This document shows positions 21,766 through 29,751 of a DNA stretch of 37,910 nt, piece by piece; within the stretch, counting starts at the first letter, position 1, and the number at the start of each line of letters is the position of its first letter. The notes below the pieces were generated by a model. It saw nothing but the letters and a program-made list of their open reading frames with translations. It made no database searches and was not told where the DNA came from. Origin of the DNA: a virus; the IMG/VR virus record IMGVR_UViG_3300050821_002720, positions 1 to 37,910 of that record. The stretch is one strand, 5' to 3'. The position numbers were made by a program, and so were the translations under genes.

Positions 21766-23610
21766 TTGTCTGATCCCATAACACGTTCCGGTTCAAATTA
21801 TTCAGCACCACGGGATTCTAATAGGGTGCCAATAATGATGGGTGTCTCTAGTGCTGATGGTATTACAGCCACGCCACTAGAGGTTAATGGTTCTGGCCAA
21901 CTGCTAACTACTAGTTCTGGTGGGGGCAGCATTACCCAGTATGCTGAAGGTGCCACAAATTCCCCTGGTACTGGAGACTTATCACTAGGCCGTTATCTAA
22001 CAGCCGACCCTACCCTTACAGCCAATCAAATGTACGCCTTAAGGCTGGATGTTAATCAGCGGCTTATGGTCAACACAGCCGCTCTAAGCGCGGCTAATGA
22101 TACCATTACAGCCTATCAAGGAGGTGGATGGTCAGTTACCGCTACCACTAATGCGGATGGCTCCTTAACGGGCGGAGCGGCTGGTAGTAAATCCCTAGCA
22201 ACTGGCGGGATATATAACACTACTTCTCCAACCCTTACAAACGGCCAGCAGGCTGCTCTCCAACTAGATTCCTCTGGCAATCTATTAATTAATGGTTCAG
22301 GTTCAACTCAACCAATATCAGTAGCCTCCCTCCCCCTGCCTACTGGGGCCGCTACTAGCGCTAATCAGACTAATGGTTCACAACTAACGCAGATCACCGA
22401 TGCAAATTCTGTAGTTGCCACTAATATGACTCCTGGTACCCCTAACAGTTCAGGCAATGCTCAACTCATCGCTCCAACCTCACAGACCCAAGCCTTCTCT
22501 GTGGCCGCTGTTCAGGCTGGTACAACCTATGATGTAGGAAATTATAGTAGTGTAAAACTACAGATTCTAACCCAATATACTGGTACTACGCCGACCATCA
22601 CCTTCCAGACATCTAATGATGGTACTACCTGGGTATCACAAGTCTTGGAACAATCCACCGGTACTGATACTCTGCCAGTAGCCTCTACCACTGGCACTGG
22701 TATGTTCTATGGCGCTCTCACTGGGCGTTATTTCCGATTAAACTTTACCGGCGTATATTCATCAGGCAACGCCACCGGTACAATTGTTTTCTCAACCCTA
22801 CCGGTTTCGCAAATGTCTATGGGCGTTGCTTCTTTAGCGGTGGGCGGTGCAGCAACAGCTGGCACCATCACCACATCCGCTAGTTCAATTTCTAGCACTT
22901 CGGCTTCCACCCTTGGTGGATTTGCCCTAGTCTCAGTTCATGGTACTTATGCTGGCGTTTCATTTGGCATTACGCTATCAGATGATGGCGGTACTACCTT
23001 TTATCCGGTTTCGATTTATGATGCCCAGGCCCAACAATGGTTAGCACCTGGGAGTACTATAACACCAGGCACAAATGCCTCTAGGCATTATTGGGTAGCA
23101 GTTGCTCCAGTCTCCAATATTATTAAAGTTTTAGCCTCAGCATATACTTCTGGTACTGCCAATATCCGCATAGATGTGGGCTTCACGGCAGATGCCCCTT
23201 CAAATATGTCTCAGATTATGGATGCGGCCGGTAATAACCGTGGGGCTAATGTAAACGCTTCTAACCAACTTCTAGTATCTGATGCCAACTTAGCGCCAGT
23301 GGGGACTGCCTTAAATACCTATTCAATTCATCTTACCTCTAACACCACCACTACCCCCACCGCTTCCACCGCCTATATCTCATCAATCGCTATCAGTAAT
23401 GAGGTTGGCGGCACGACAAGCTCTATAACCATTCAAGATAAACAAGGGACGCCGTTGAAGTTAGTGAACGGCATAGCTACGACTGCCCTCACCACAGCAC
23501 CGACTATTATTACATTCCCTACCCCAGTAAAGATGGTTTCTGGCATAGATATCATCACGGCTGGGGCCGTTGCTGCGACAGTGGATGTCTGGGTGAATTT
23601 TTACCAATAG
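21766..23610 (+). CDS. Large tail fibre / spike-type protein (614 aa), TTG start
   Basis: TTG 21766 lies 5 nt after AAGGAG. Residues 1-240 are linker and repeat segments with LDSSGNLLINGSG and LRLDVNQRLMVNTA-type strand-turns common in fibre shafts. Two similar globular beta domains follow (about 245-355 and 375-490; compare TPTITFQTSNDGTTWVSQVL and GVSFGITLSDDGGTTFYPVS), then a C-terminal beta domain. No catalytic motif. Likely a receptor-contacting appendage. It has a transcription unit of its own and converges with the glycosidase gene. Confidence 0.7.
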   Translation: MSDPITRSGSNYSAPRDSNRVPIMMGVSSADGITATPLEVNGSGQLLTTSSGGGSITQYAEGATNSPGTGDLSLGRYLTADPTLTANQMYALRLDVNQRLMVNTAALSAANDTITAYQGGGWSVTATTNADGSLTGGAAGSKSLATGGIYNTTSPTLTNGQQAALQLDSSGNLLINGSGSTQPISVASLPLPTGAATSANQTNGSQLTQITDANSVVATNMTPGTPNSSGNAQLIAPTSQTQAFSVAAVQAGTTYDVGNYSSVKLQILTQYTGTTPTITFQTSNDGTTWVSQVLEQSTGTDTLPVASTTGTGMFYGALTGRYFRLNFTGVYSSGNATGTIVFSTLPVSQMSMGVASLAVGGAATAGTITTSASSISSTSASTLGGFALVSVHGTYAGVSFGITLSDDGGTTFYPVSIYDAQAQQWLAPGSTITPGTNASRHYWVAVAPVSNIIKVLASAYTSGTANIRIDVGFTADAPSNMSQIMDAAGNNRGANVNASNQLLVSDANLAPVGTALNTYSIHLTSNTTTTPTASTAYISSIAISNEVGGTTSSITIQDKQGTPLKLVNGIATTALTTAPTIITFPTPVKMVSGIDIITAGAVAATVDVWVNFYQ

Positions 23611-23611
23611 A

Positions 23612-24607
23612 CTACTGAAATAAAGGTCTAGCAGGATAAGAAGTTCTATTTGGTACACTTGTCCTATTTACAGAAGTTCTTATTACGTCTGCCCTTTGTC
23701 CAGTTGAATATTGGGTAGGGTTAGAAGTGAAGAAATCAAACCACATGGGATTAGTTGAGCCGTTAGTATAAAGTTGAGCGAATTGGTTATCTGCATTAAG
23801 TTCTCCGACGAAAGAATAAAGTATAAACTTGTTCAACCCTGATGAGGTTATTGTGCTAAAAAAAGTCTGCATATTTGACACCGTGGGAGCGGTTTTTAGC
23901 GCCGCCAAATCTGAGGCATCTGCGTCTAGGTTAAATTCTGATATGTAGGCTTTGGTACCAAAGGCCGAAAACATTTCGGATATTTGATTATTTGGAACTG
24001 TGAATGAAACCGTCTGAGCACTGATGTTGATTGTCCCATAAGGGTGGAACGAGATGGTATCCAGCCCACCGAGCCCATTAGCTATCCAGTCCGTTAGTGA
24101 AGCATCGGAGTGAGTTGCGTAACTAATCGGACTTAAATTGTAAACAGCTTTTACGTCGGTAGCAAGTTGTCTGATATTAACATTCAATTGAGCAAGAGTG
24201 AGAGTTGTACCGTCAATGAAAGACTCCAGTTCATTTCCTAATTCAAAATCTCCTAGCGCTATTCCTTGAGATTGTAAATAGGTCGCTTCAGAAATCATGG
24301 CTGTATGATAACTAGCCCATAATGTTGCTGTAAGTCCTCCTCCGCCAGGACTACCTTCACCTTGGGGACCGCTACATCCCCATGTTACGAAAAATCCGGC
24401 GTTAGCAAATGTTTGGGCGCAGAGTCTCCAGTAAGCATTTATATTCGCAGTAGTGCCTAATGTTGGTGTTCCAGCTGACCAAGGAATAGGGACAGATTTT
24501 AAATTGGGTCTTATAGTATTTAATCCAATTTTATTAAAATAGATTATATCTTTAGACCAGTTAGTTTGACTAGATTTATAGTTAACCCCAAAACCAAGAT
24601 AGACCAT
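23612..24607 (-). CDS. Clan GH-A-like glycoside hydrolase, virion-associated (331 aa)
   Basis: TIM-barrel glycosidase pattern: VYLGFGVNYKSS and GLNTIRPN at the first strands, FELGNELESF (the Asn-Glu pair carrying the acid/base Glu at strand 4), TISFHPYG, and AYISEFNLD (nucleophile Glu at strand 7), as in clan GH-A families such as GH5 and GH39. This suggests retaining hydrolysis of a host surface polysaccharide. There is no signal peptide, and the gene follows fibre genes, so it is probably a tail depolymerase. The substrate cannot be read from sequence. The last 40 residues are a polar tail. Confidence 0.75.
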   Translation of the reverse strand: MVYLGFGVNYKSSQTNWSKDIIYFNKIGLNTIRPNLKSVPIPWSAGTPTLGTTANINAYWRLCAQTFANAGFFVTWGCSGPQGEGSPGGGGLTATLWASYHTAMISEATYLQSQGIALGDFELGNELESFIDGTTLTLAQLNVNIRQLATDVKAVYNLSPISYATHSDASLTDWIANGLGGLDTISFHPYGTINISAQTVSFTVPNNQISEMFSAFGTKAYISEFNLDADASDLAALKTAPTVSNMQTFFSTITSSGLNKFILYSFVGELNADNQFAQLYTNGSTNPMWFDFFTSNPTQYSTGQRADVIRTSVNRTSVPNRTSYPARPLFQ

Positions 24608-24608
24608 T

Positions 24609-25766
24609 TTAGGCTGCTGTGGTGACGTTCGTCCAAGTAGTAGAACCGTTAGTGTTCACATAAAGTCGCGTTGAAGTACTTGAGCCGTCTGAGCGGAGAT
24701 AAATCGATCCTTGAGCTGCACTGACGGTAGGCGCTCCAGATCCGTAATAGACGCCAAATGATGCGGTGGAACCAAATAGCAGAGACGCCGCAGCAGATCC
24801 GGCCGCAGGGGTGGCAACGCCAGGTTGAACTGTTATGGTTCCGGTCCCTTTGGCAGCGATACTCAAGTTAGAATTTGACCCGGAGTCGGTTGCGGCTATG
24901 GCAGTAGTGCCACCAGTTGCAGCGTTCGTTACGGATACACCCGTGACGCCAGAGGCGGTGTTGGTAACTAATGTAAGTGTAGGATTAGTGGAACCGTTCG
25001 GACCAGCCGTGAAAGCTGTGGCAGAACTTGTGAATATAACTGCCTTTCCTAAAGTAGTTGCACCAGTAGAAGTATTGCCAATTTGTATAGTACCAGAGCC
25101 CTTAGCGTTAATAGTCAAACTACTATTAGATCCCGAATCGATAACACTTAGAGCTAAGGCACCGCCAGTCGCGGCACTCTTAATATTTAGCCCATTAGCG
25201 GCACTAGCAGTACTTCCATCGATATTGAAACTAGGGTTAGTCGCACCGTTAGGCCCCACCTGAAAAGCTGTTGCAGAACTAGATGTCAAAGGAGTAGTAA
25301 TCGGAACCGCACCTCCAATTGTACTTGAGGCAGGCAGCGCCACAATCCCCGTAGCCGTACCATTAATAGTTACTGTACCAGAGCCTTTGGCGTCAATAGT
25401 GAGGTTTTCGTTGGTGCCGGAGCTGATGGTAGCGATAGCCAAGCCTGAACCTGCAGCGGCGGAAGTTACACTGATACCTGTGGCAGAGCTGGCCGTATTG
25501 GTATTAACATTTAGTGCTGGATTAGTATTGCCATTTTGGCCGACAGATAGCGCGTTAGCAGAGGTAGCTGTAATAGTCTGTGCTCCCGTAAGGTCTGATC
25601 CGCCACTAATTGAACCACCTACCGTCACATTACCCGCTACCCACAAATTTGGCGTAGCCCCATTAATACCAATGTTCACATTCTTATTAGTATTAAGGCC
25701 GTCCTCGCGGACAACTTGGGAATACTTTTCTAGTAATCGATTCTTGTTGGTAAGTGATTGTGCCAT
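24609..25766 (-). CDS. Repeat-containing tail fibre protein (385 aa)
   Basis: N-terminal 20 residues are charged and helical (KNRLLEKYSQVVRED), a likely virion attachment; residues 69-313 hold three copies of a roughly 67-residue beta repeat (see repeat entry); residues 340-385 (GAPTVSAAQGSIYLRSDGSS...TTWTNV) form a C-terminal cap seen in many phage fibres. No enzyme motif. It sits immediately upstream of the glycosidase and may carry it to the tail. An intergenic hairpin precedes its ATG. Confidence 0.7.
   Translation of the reverse strand: MAQSLTNKNRLLEKYSQVVREDGLNTNKNVNIGINGATPNLWVAGNVTVGGSISGGSDLTGAQTITATSANALSVGQNGNTNPALNVNTNTASSATGISVTSAAAGSGLAIATISSGTNENLTIDAKGSGTVTINGTATGIVALPASSTIGGAVPITTPLTSSSATAFQVGPNGATNPSFNIDGSTASAANGLNIKSAATGGALALSVIDSGSNSSLTINAKGSGTIQIGNTSTGATTLGKAVIFTSSATAFTAGPNGSTNPTLTLVTNTASGVTGVSVTNAATGGTTAIAATDSGSNSNLSIAAKGTGTITVQPGVATPAAGSAAASLLFGSTASFGVYYGSGAPTVSAAQGSIYLRSDGSSTSTRLYVNTNGSTTWTNVTTAA
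24828..25562 (-). repeat. Three tandem ~67-aa coding repeats in fibre gene
   Basis: Residues 69-135, 164-230 and 248-313 align: each runs (A/T)AxxxGxNGxTNPxxxx, TAS...G(I/L/V), A..GxxLA, SGxNxxL(T/S)I, AKGxGT(V/I). Copies are diverged at many positions, so the duplication is old or under selection for variation. Confidence 0.75.
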
Positions 25767-25772
25767 ATGGTT

Positions 25773-25798
25773 ATACCTCTCTGGCTAATGCCAGGTAT
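25773..25798 (-). promoter_or_regulatory. Intergenic hairpin over the fibre ribosome binding site
   Basis: Minus strand: ATACCT pairs AGGTAT with inner TGGC/GCCA and an ATTA loop. The AGAGAGG that would serve as Shine-Dalgarno for the fibre gene (ATG at 25766) lies in the 3' arm. It could tune fibre translation relative to the capsid genes upstream. No T-tract follows, so it is not a terminator. Confidence 0.45.
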
Positions 25799-25804
25799 CT
25801 TAAG

Positions 25805-26563
25805 TTAATCTATTGCCAGTTCTACTGATGCATTGCCACTAGAGGCCGAGGCTTTGAACCAGCCAATATTGCCTGTGGTGGCCGCGCTGTTAATGACATA
25901 GCCAGCCGTACCAGACTGGTCTTGGGCAACGCCCAAACCAATTGTGCCAGAGGTAGCCTTAACAATAGCGTGACCCTTAGTCTGTACCCAACCATAATTG
26001 GTCACAGAAGCCGTATTAGGGATCACGTTGGTTGTTACGCCGACAGGAGCGTTACCAGTGGTAGAGGCCGTCGGGCCATTAAACTTGCTAAGTACCAAGT
26101 TTACCGTGTCGGTGCCAGGGACTAGGGCTGTAATGTTCTGCGGTAATGGATCGCGCAATGAGACCGTGATATAGCCAGTGGTGGCAGCAGCGGCCGTATT
26201 GCCACTCAGACGCAGACTATAAAGTGGCAAAGTACCTCCTACCATAATCTCGATGAATTGAAATTGATCTACGGTTACTGCGGTAGCACCATTGGTGACT
26301 ACCAAAGTTTGTGAGCCAGCAGTCAAGTTACCAGCGGCCTGTTGGCCTGTACCAACGGCTGTGATAGCTAAGGCGGTAGAGTTCGTTGGTGCGGCTGGGC
26401 CTACCAAAAGGAGACCGGGATTAATGGTTGAAGTACCACCGAAGGTGACATACCTAAATGTGCGGCCGTCGGCCGTCATACCAATAGCTCCAAGCTGCTC
26501 TTGCTTGGTCGTAGTAAAAGTATTGAGGTCTGTTAGGGTTAGTTGTCGTACACCTGATTCCAT
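25805..26563 (-). CDS. Putative capsid decoration/structural protein (252 aa)
   Basis: Begins MESGVRQLTLTDLNTF, then almost all beta: repeated strands rich in Thr, Val, Gly and Ala (GSQTLVVTNGATAVTVDQFQ). Lies 14 nt downstream of the capsid gene in the same operon, where decoration or head-completion proteins are usual. No catalytic residues. The family is not certain. Confidence 0.6.
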   Translation of the reverse strand: MESGVRQLTLTDLNTFTTTKQEQLGAIGMTADGRTFRYVTFGGTSTINPGLLLVGPAAPTNSTALAITAVGTGQQAAGNLTAGSQTLVVTNGATAVTVDQFQFIEIMVGGTLPLYSLRLSGNTAAAATTGYITVSLRDPLPQNITALVPGTDTVNLVLSKFNGPTASTTGNAPVGVTTNVIPNTASVTNYGWVQTKGHAIVKATSGTIGLGVAQDQSGTAGYVINSAATTGNIGWFKASASSGNASVELAID

Positions 26564-26577
26564 ATATATGTCTCCTC

Positions 26578-27660
26578 TTAGTTGCTGGTAATGCCGGTTA
26601 GTTTGCCATTTCTTCGAGGTTGCGTGTGGATCAGGTTACCCATCAAGAGCAACAGACCAACTTCACCGTACTGGTTGACTGGAGAAATTAGCTCCCTGAA
26701 CTGGAAAGCGCTGGGCATCGGAACGTCTTTGTAGTAGCCTTCGGTAACTTCGACAGTTGAGGCAATCTGGTTGAGTGAACTGTCGATCAGGCGCTTAAAA
26801 CTCATGTAGTTTTCGTTCAGCCAGAAGAATAACTGGGAAGGACAATTGTCATCTGCAACCAATGGCCGGGCACGATAGCTCAAAGCATTGAAACCACCGA
26901 AGCCACTTAGTCGGCTGTCGCCTGCAGGTACGCTGGTACCAGCCGGAATCCCACCATCAATGCGGTCGTAGCCTTTAAGCTGCATAGTCTCATAACGCGC
27001 GGAAACCATTGGCTGAATCAGGCCCTCAATATATGTCCAGATAGCCTTGGTGGTCAGGCCAATGGTCGGACTCTCAGAAGTTGACCCGGCAGCGCTGACA
27101 TTATCAAATTCACTCGATAGATAATCAAGAGTAATGATACCGCTAGCGACAGCAGTCACATCGCCATTAATGAATGGAGAGCTAGATCGGGTAATACCTG
27201 CATAGCTGCTGGTATTGGTGCCATTGTCTACAATCAAACCAAGGCCATCAAAGTCTTTGCCGAGGCCATAACCATAGAAGATTGGCCCGATAGCCTGGGC
27301 CATTGAGATCTTAGCCTCATCCATGCGAGTAGCTAGCAAACGAAGAACTTGCTTCTCGTTGTTGGCATTAACTGCCCGCTCGATGCCAGGGACAACAACG
27401 CTCTGCTCGTAAGCAGCAACATACCACGTCATCAGCCGGGTGTTGTTAGTAGCAGCAGTTGGGAAAGTGTCCATTCCTGAGAATGAAGCACCAGTGGTAC
27501 TGTTAGCCGTCTCAATTGGCTGGTTCTCGGTGACACCCTTCCAGGTGGCGGGCTTAGTTAGGACTTTAGCCAGGAAGACATTAGAGTTGTTAATTTGGTC
27601 AACAATGCTAGGTAGAATCTCCTGATAGGTGATGTCTACTACTCTGTCGGTGAATACCAT
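26578..27660 (-). CDS. Major capsid protein (360 aa)
   Basis: Length, position (after scaffold and portal) and sequence fit an HK97-fold coat protein: helical N-terminus (VVDITYQEILPSIVDQI), AAYEQSVVVPGIERAVNANNEKQ, RMDEAKISMAQAIGP (long spine-like helix), a domain with a DRIDGGIPAGTSVP loop, and C-terminal NQYGEVGLLLLMGNLIHTQPRRNGKLTG. It would assemble the head shell around the acidic scaffold. Its 5' leader is the longest here, with an extra hairpin and no good ribosome binding site next to the ATG. Confidence 0.82.
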   Translation of the reverse strand: MVFTDRVVDITYQEILPSIVDQINNSNVFLAKVLTKPATWKGVTENQPIETANSTTGASFSGMDTFPTAATNNTRLMTWYVAAYEQSVVVPGIERAVNANNEKQVLRLLATRMDEAKISMAQAIGPIFYGYGLGKDFDGLGLIVDNGTNTSSYAGITRSSSPFINGDVTAVASGIITLDYLSSEFDNVSAAGSTSESPTIGLTTKAIWTYIEGLIQPMVSARYETMQLKGYDRIDGGIPAGTSVPAGDSRLSGFGGFNALSYRARPLVADDNCPSQLFFWLNENYMSFKRLIDSSLNQIASTVEVTEGYYKDVPMPSAFQFRELISPVNQYGEVGLLLLMGNLIHTQPRRNGKLTGITSN

Positions 27661-27767
27661 GCCTGCGATAGAGCTATCCTCACTTTCAAATTAGATCTCC
27701 AGAAAAGTGAGGACATAAAAATAGCCCTCCAACTGGAGGGCTTAAATAATTGCCTACCCGAATTTTA
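27661..27767 (-). promoter_or_regulatory. Late leader 6 (capsid): -10, TAGGCA, terminator-like hairpin plus second hairpin
   Basis: Minus strand: TAAAAT (27762-27767), TCGGG, TAGGCA (27751-27756), 8 nt, AGCCCTCC/GGAGGGCT with AGTT loop (27723-27742), ATTTTT, then a second hairpin CCTCACTTT/AAAGTGAGG (27678-27712, 9 bp, 17-nt loop containing GGAG), and 17 nt to the ATG. The promoter overlaps the end of the HNH gene. Confidence 0.7.
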
Positions 27768-28235
27768 CATATTACTAGAAGACATTGCAACTAAATTGGA
27801 TGGTATGCTTGTTTTGACGGCATCTACCCGTCTACATACTCGACATCTGCGCTCAAGGCTGCCACGATCTTTACGGATAAAGGTTTGGGTATTTGCAGGA
27901 GTACGCGGATGGCCTCGGCGACAAGATTGAGCTGATTTTATGCTATTGCCATGTCGGCCGCGCTTAACCATATCCATGACATTATCACGCTGAGTACCAA
28001 TAATAAGATGGCTAGGATTTATACATGCCCTAATATCGCACTTATGTCTCACAAATTTACCTTGGGGTATTTTGCGTCCATGAGCTTTTTCCCAAGAATA
28101 TCTATGTAAGAGTATGTGCTCACCGTCAACTGATGGAAAGGCATATCCAGCAGATGTTTTAGCACCTTGCCATATCCAGCAGTCACCTAATCCATACGGC
28201 GCTGCTACCAATATATAATTATCGAACTCCTCCAT
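27765..28235 (-). CDS. HNH endonuclease (156 aa), likely homing
   Basis: Carries CWIWQG, LLHRYSWEKAHG, VRHKCDIRACINPSHLIIGT (the H-N-H core with its Cys cluster) and DNVMDMVKRGRHG, the standard phage HNH module. A second Cys set follows (SCRRGH ... RRCRVCRR), a zinc-finger-like DNA-binding tail. Standing alone between scaffold and capsid genes, it is probably a free-standing homing endonuclease inserted in the head operon. The -10 of the capsid leader overlaps its last codon. Confidence 0.88.
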   Translation of the reverse strand: MEEFDNYILVAAPYGLGDCWIWQGAKTSAGYAFPSVDGEHILLHRYSWEKAHGRKIPQGKFVRHKCDIRACINPSHLIIGTQRDNVMDMVKRGRHGNSIKSAQSCRRGHPRTPANTQTFIRKDRGSLERRCRVCRRVDAVKTSIPSNLVAMSSSNM

Positions 28236-28240
28236 AGCAA

Positions 28241-28417
28241 CTATTTATTCTTTTTGAAGTCTTTAAGGAGTTTCTCGACAATAATGTGGGCATCCTGAAA
28301 GTTCTGGGGATGAGTCTTAAGTGGTAATTCCTTGGCCAGATGTTCAGCCTCCTCCATAGTCAGACCTTTGCCGCGCTTCTCAATATGTACCAAAATAGAG
28401 ATAAGCCAATTAATGAT
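28241..28417 (-). CDS. Small helical protein (58 aa), probable ATC start
   Basis: The frame begins IINWLISILVHIEKRGKGLT and ends KLLKDFKKNK. AGGA lies exactly 7 nt before an ATC codon (28417); the first TTG is at 28393 and the first ATG, with a weaker AAAGG site, at 28357 (38 aa). The amphipathic N-terminal segment looks coding, so I start at ATC. Function unknown. It sits between the 77-aa gene and HNH. Confidence 0.5.
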   Translation of the reverse strand: MINWLISILVHIEKRGKGLTMEEAEHLAKELPLKTHPQNFQDAHIIVEKLLKDFKKNK

Positions 28418-28421
28418 AGAA

Positions 28422-28655
28422 CTATCCTGCCTTTCTTATTAATAAATCATTCCTTTGTGTAGGCCACATACTAAGGTCGTCGGCAGTAGCAAATTTCTTA
28501 GACTGGACATTTACTAGCCAAGCCTCTTGATTAACTGGCCGCGCAATATTAGTGACAACTATATCCTCCGGCATATCATGGTTTTCAATTAGGTATCGCT
28601 CTAAGTCTGCGCGGCTGAGAGTAAAAGTCTTAATGCCAATTCGTTGGGTTGTCAC
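28422..28655 (-). CDS. Hypothetical head-operon protein (77 aa)
   Basis: Begins directly after the scaffold stop. Alpha/beta pattern: GIKTFTLSRADLERYLIENH, DIVVTNIARPV, EAWLVNVQSKKF. No motif recognised. Its position suggests a head-assembly accessory. Confidence 0.65.
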   Translation of the reverse strand: MTTQRIGIKTFTLSRADLERYLIENHDMPEDIVVTNIARPVNQEAWLVNVQSKKFATADDLSMWPTQRNDLLIRKAG

Positions 28656-29615
28656 CTAGAATCCCTCTTGTGCATCGAAGCGATCTAAGATATCGCCTAT
28701 GCGTGTGCCGCTCTTAATTAGTGGGCGCTTGAACTCTTTGGCGGCTAAGCCGCGATTAACATTCATATGATCGGCAACTTCCTCACGGTTCTCGTCTTCT
28801 TTCTTCTGCTCAGGCTTCTCGGCCGGATGCTGGCGATCATACATAAAATAGGCTTCCTTGAAACCAATATGGCGGTATGGCCTGCCTTGGTTATATTCAG
28901 CTAAATATTGGCCATTACGCTCTTTCATGTAATTAACCACGGCCTCCATGCGTTCAGCATCGGCATCGGTCTTGAATGTTGGATTATCCTTCGGTCCGGT
29001 GAAATTAGGAATGATGCCCTCTTGCTGAAGCTCCGCTACATCTACCCAAATAGAATCATCTTCTAACTTTTCAAAGTTCTTAGCTTGTTCAGTTTGCTGG
29101 TTCTGCCGGAATTGATTTTGTAAGGATTGAGCGCGATTTTCTTGAGCGGTCAAGGCATTCATAAAAGATAGCTCATCACGCTTTGAGGCAAATGTTACAT
29201 CCTCTGGCAATTGCGTCCATGATTTAACTTGTAGTTCTTTAATATTGTCACCATCTTTAATGCGGGCCACCATAAATGGTAGATTGTCTACAATATACTT
29301 GCCTTCATCATTGAGATTATCAGTATTAACCGGAGCAGTTTCAACTTCGGTAGTTGGTGCATCTTCAGCTTTGCGCTCTACTTCGGCAGCCGTGAAGTCT
29401 TCGTCCTCTTTTTCGTCGGGCTTATTTTTGTCATCGCTATCACCATCTTTAACATCAGGCTTCTTGTCTTCTGGCTTAGGGTCGTCTTTCTTATCCTCTT
29501 TGGGATCGGGCTTCTTGTCGGTGGTTTCTACTTTTGTGTCTTTTTCGTCTAGGGGTTTTAGATCATCACCTAGTCCGTCGGTTGCCTTGGTTAGTACCTC
29601 ATCTACTGTGGGCAT
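28656..29615 (-). CDS. Capsid scaffolding-type protein (319 aa)
   Basis: The first 100 residues are extremely acidic/Lys-rich and disordered (KKPDPKEDKKDDPKPEDKKP). A helical middle follows (ALTAQENRAQSLQNQFRQNQ) and then a basic C-terminal part (GLAAKEFKRPLIKSGTRIGD). Highly charged, helical proteins between portal and coat genes are the usual scaffold; the basic C-terminus normally binds the coat. No protease domain is seen. The nearest Shine-Dalgarno is 11 nt from the ATG. Confidence 0.75.
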   Translation of the reverse strand: MPTVDEVLTKATDGLGDDLKPLDEKDTKVETTDKKPDPKEDKKDDPKPEDKKPDVKDGDSDDKNKPDEKEDEDFTAAEVERKAEDAPTTEVETAPVNTDNLNDEGKYIVDNLPFMVARIKDGDNIKELQVKSWTQLPEDVTFASKRDELSFMNALTAQENRAQSLQNQFRQNQQTEQAKNFEKLEDDSIWVDVAELQQEGIIPNFTGPKDNPTFKTDADAERMEAVVNYMKERNGQYLAEYNQGRPYRHIGFKEAYFMYDRQHPAEKPEQKKEDENREEVADHMNVNRGLAAKEFKRPLIKSGTRIGDILDRFDAQEGF

Positions 29616-29742
29616 AAGGGCTATTTCTCCTTGAATTAAAAAAGCCCTCCTCTCTAAAACAAGTTAGTCTACGCTGCAAGACTAAATCTTACTAGCCAAG
29701 TTCTAGATTTGTGGAGGGCTATGTGCCTATAGCCCTATACTA
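29616..29742 (-). promoter_or_regulatory. Late leader 7: TAGGCA and a branched terminator-type RNA
   Basis: Minus strand: TAGTAT (29737-29742), 7 nt, TAGGCA (29724-29729), CAT, then AGCCCTCC (29713-29720) pairing GGAGGGCT (29643-29650) over a 62-nt interior, a T6 tract, AAGGAG. The interior folds into AAATCT/AGATTT (with an inner CTAG/CTAG) and TTAGTCT/AGACTAA (8-nt loop), making a multi-branched structure unlike the simple hairpins of the other leaders. Confidence 0.75.
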
Positions 29743-29751
29743 CACCACTAC

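Noticed and set aside
24835-25788. Long plus-strand ORFs opposite the repeat fibre
   Set aside because: They are shadow frames caused by the Ser/Thr/Ala-rich codons of the real minus-strand gene; no ribosome binding sites.
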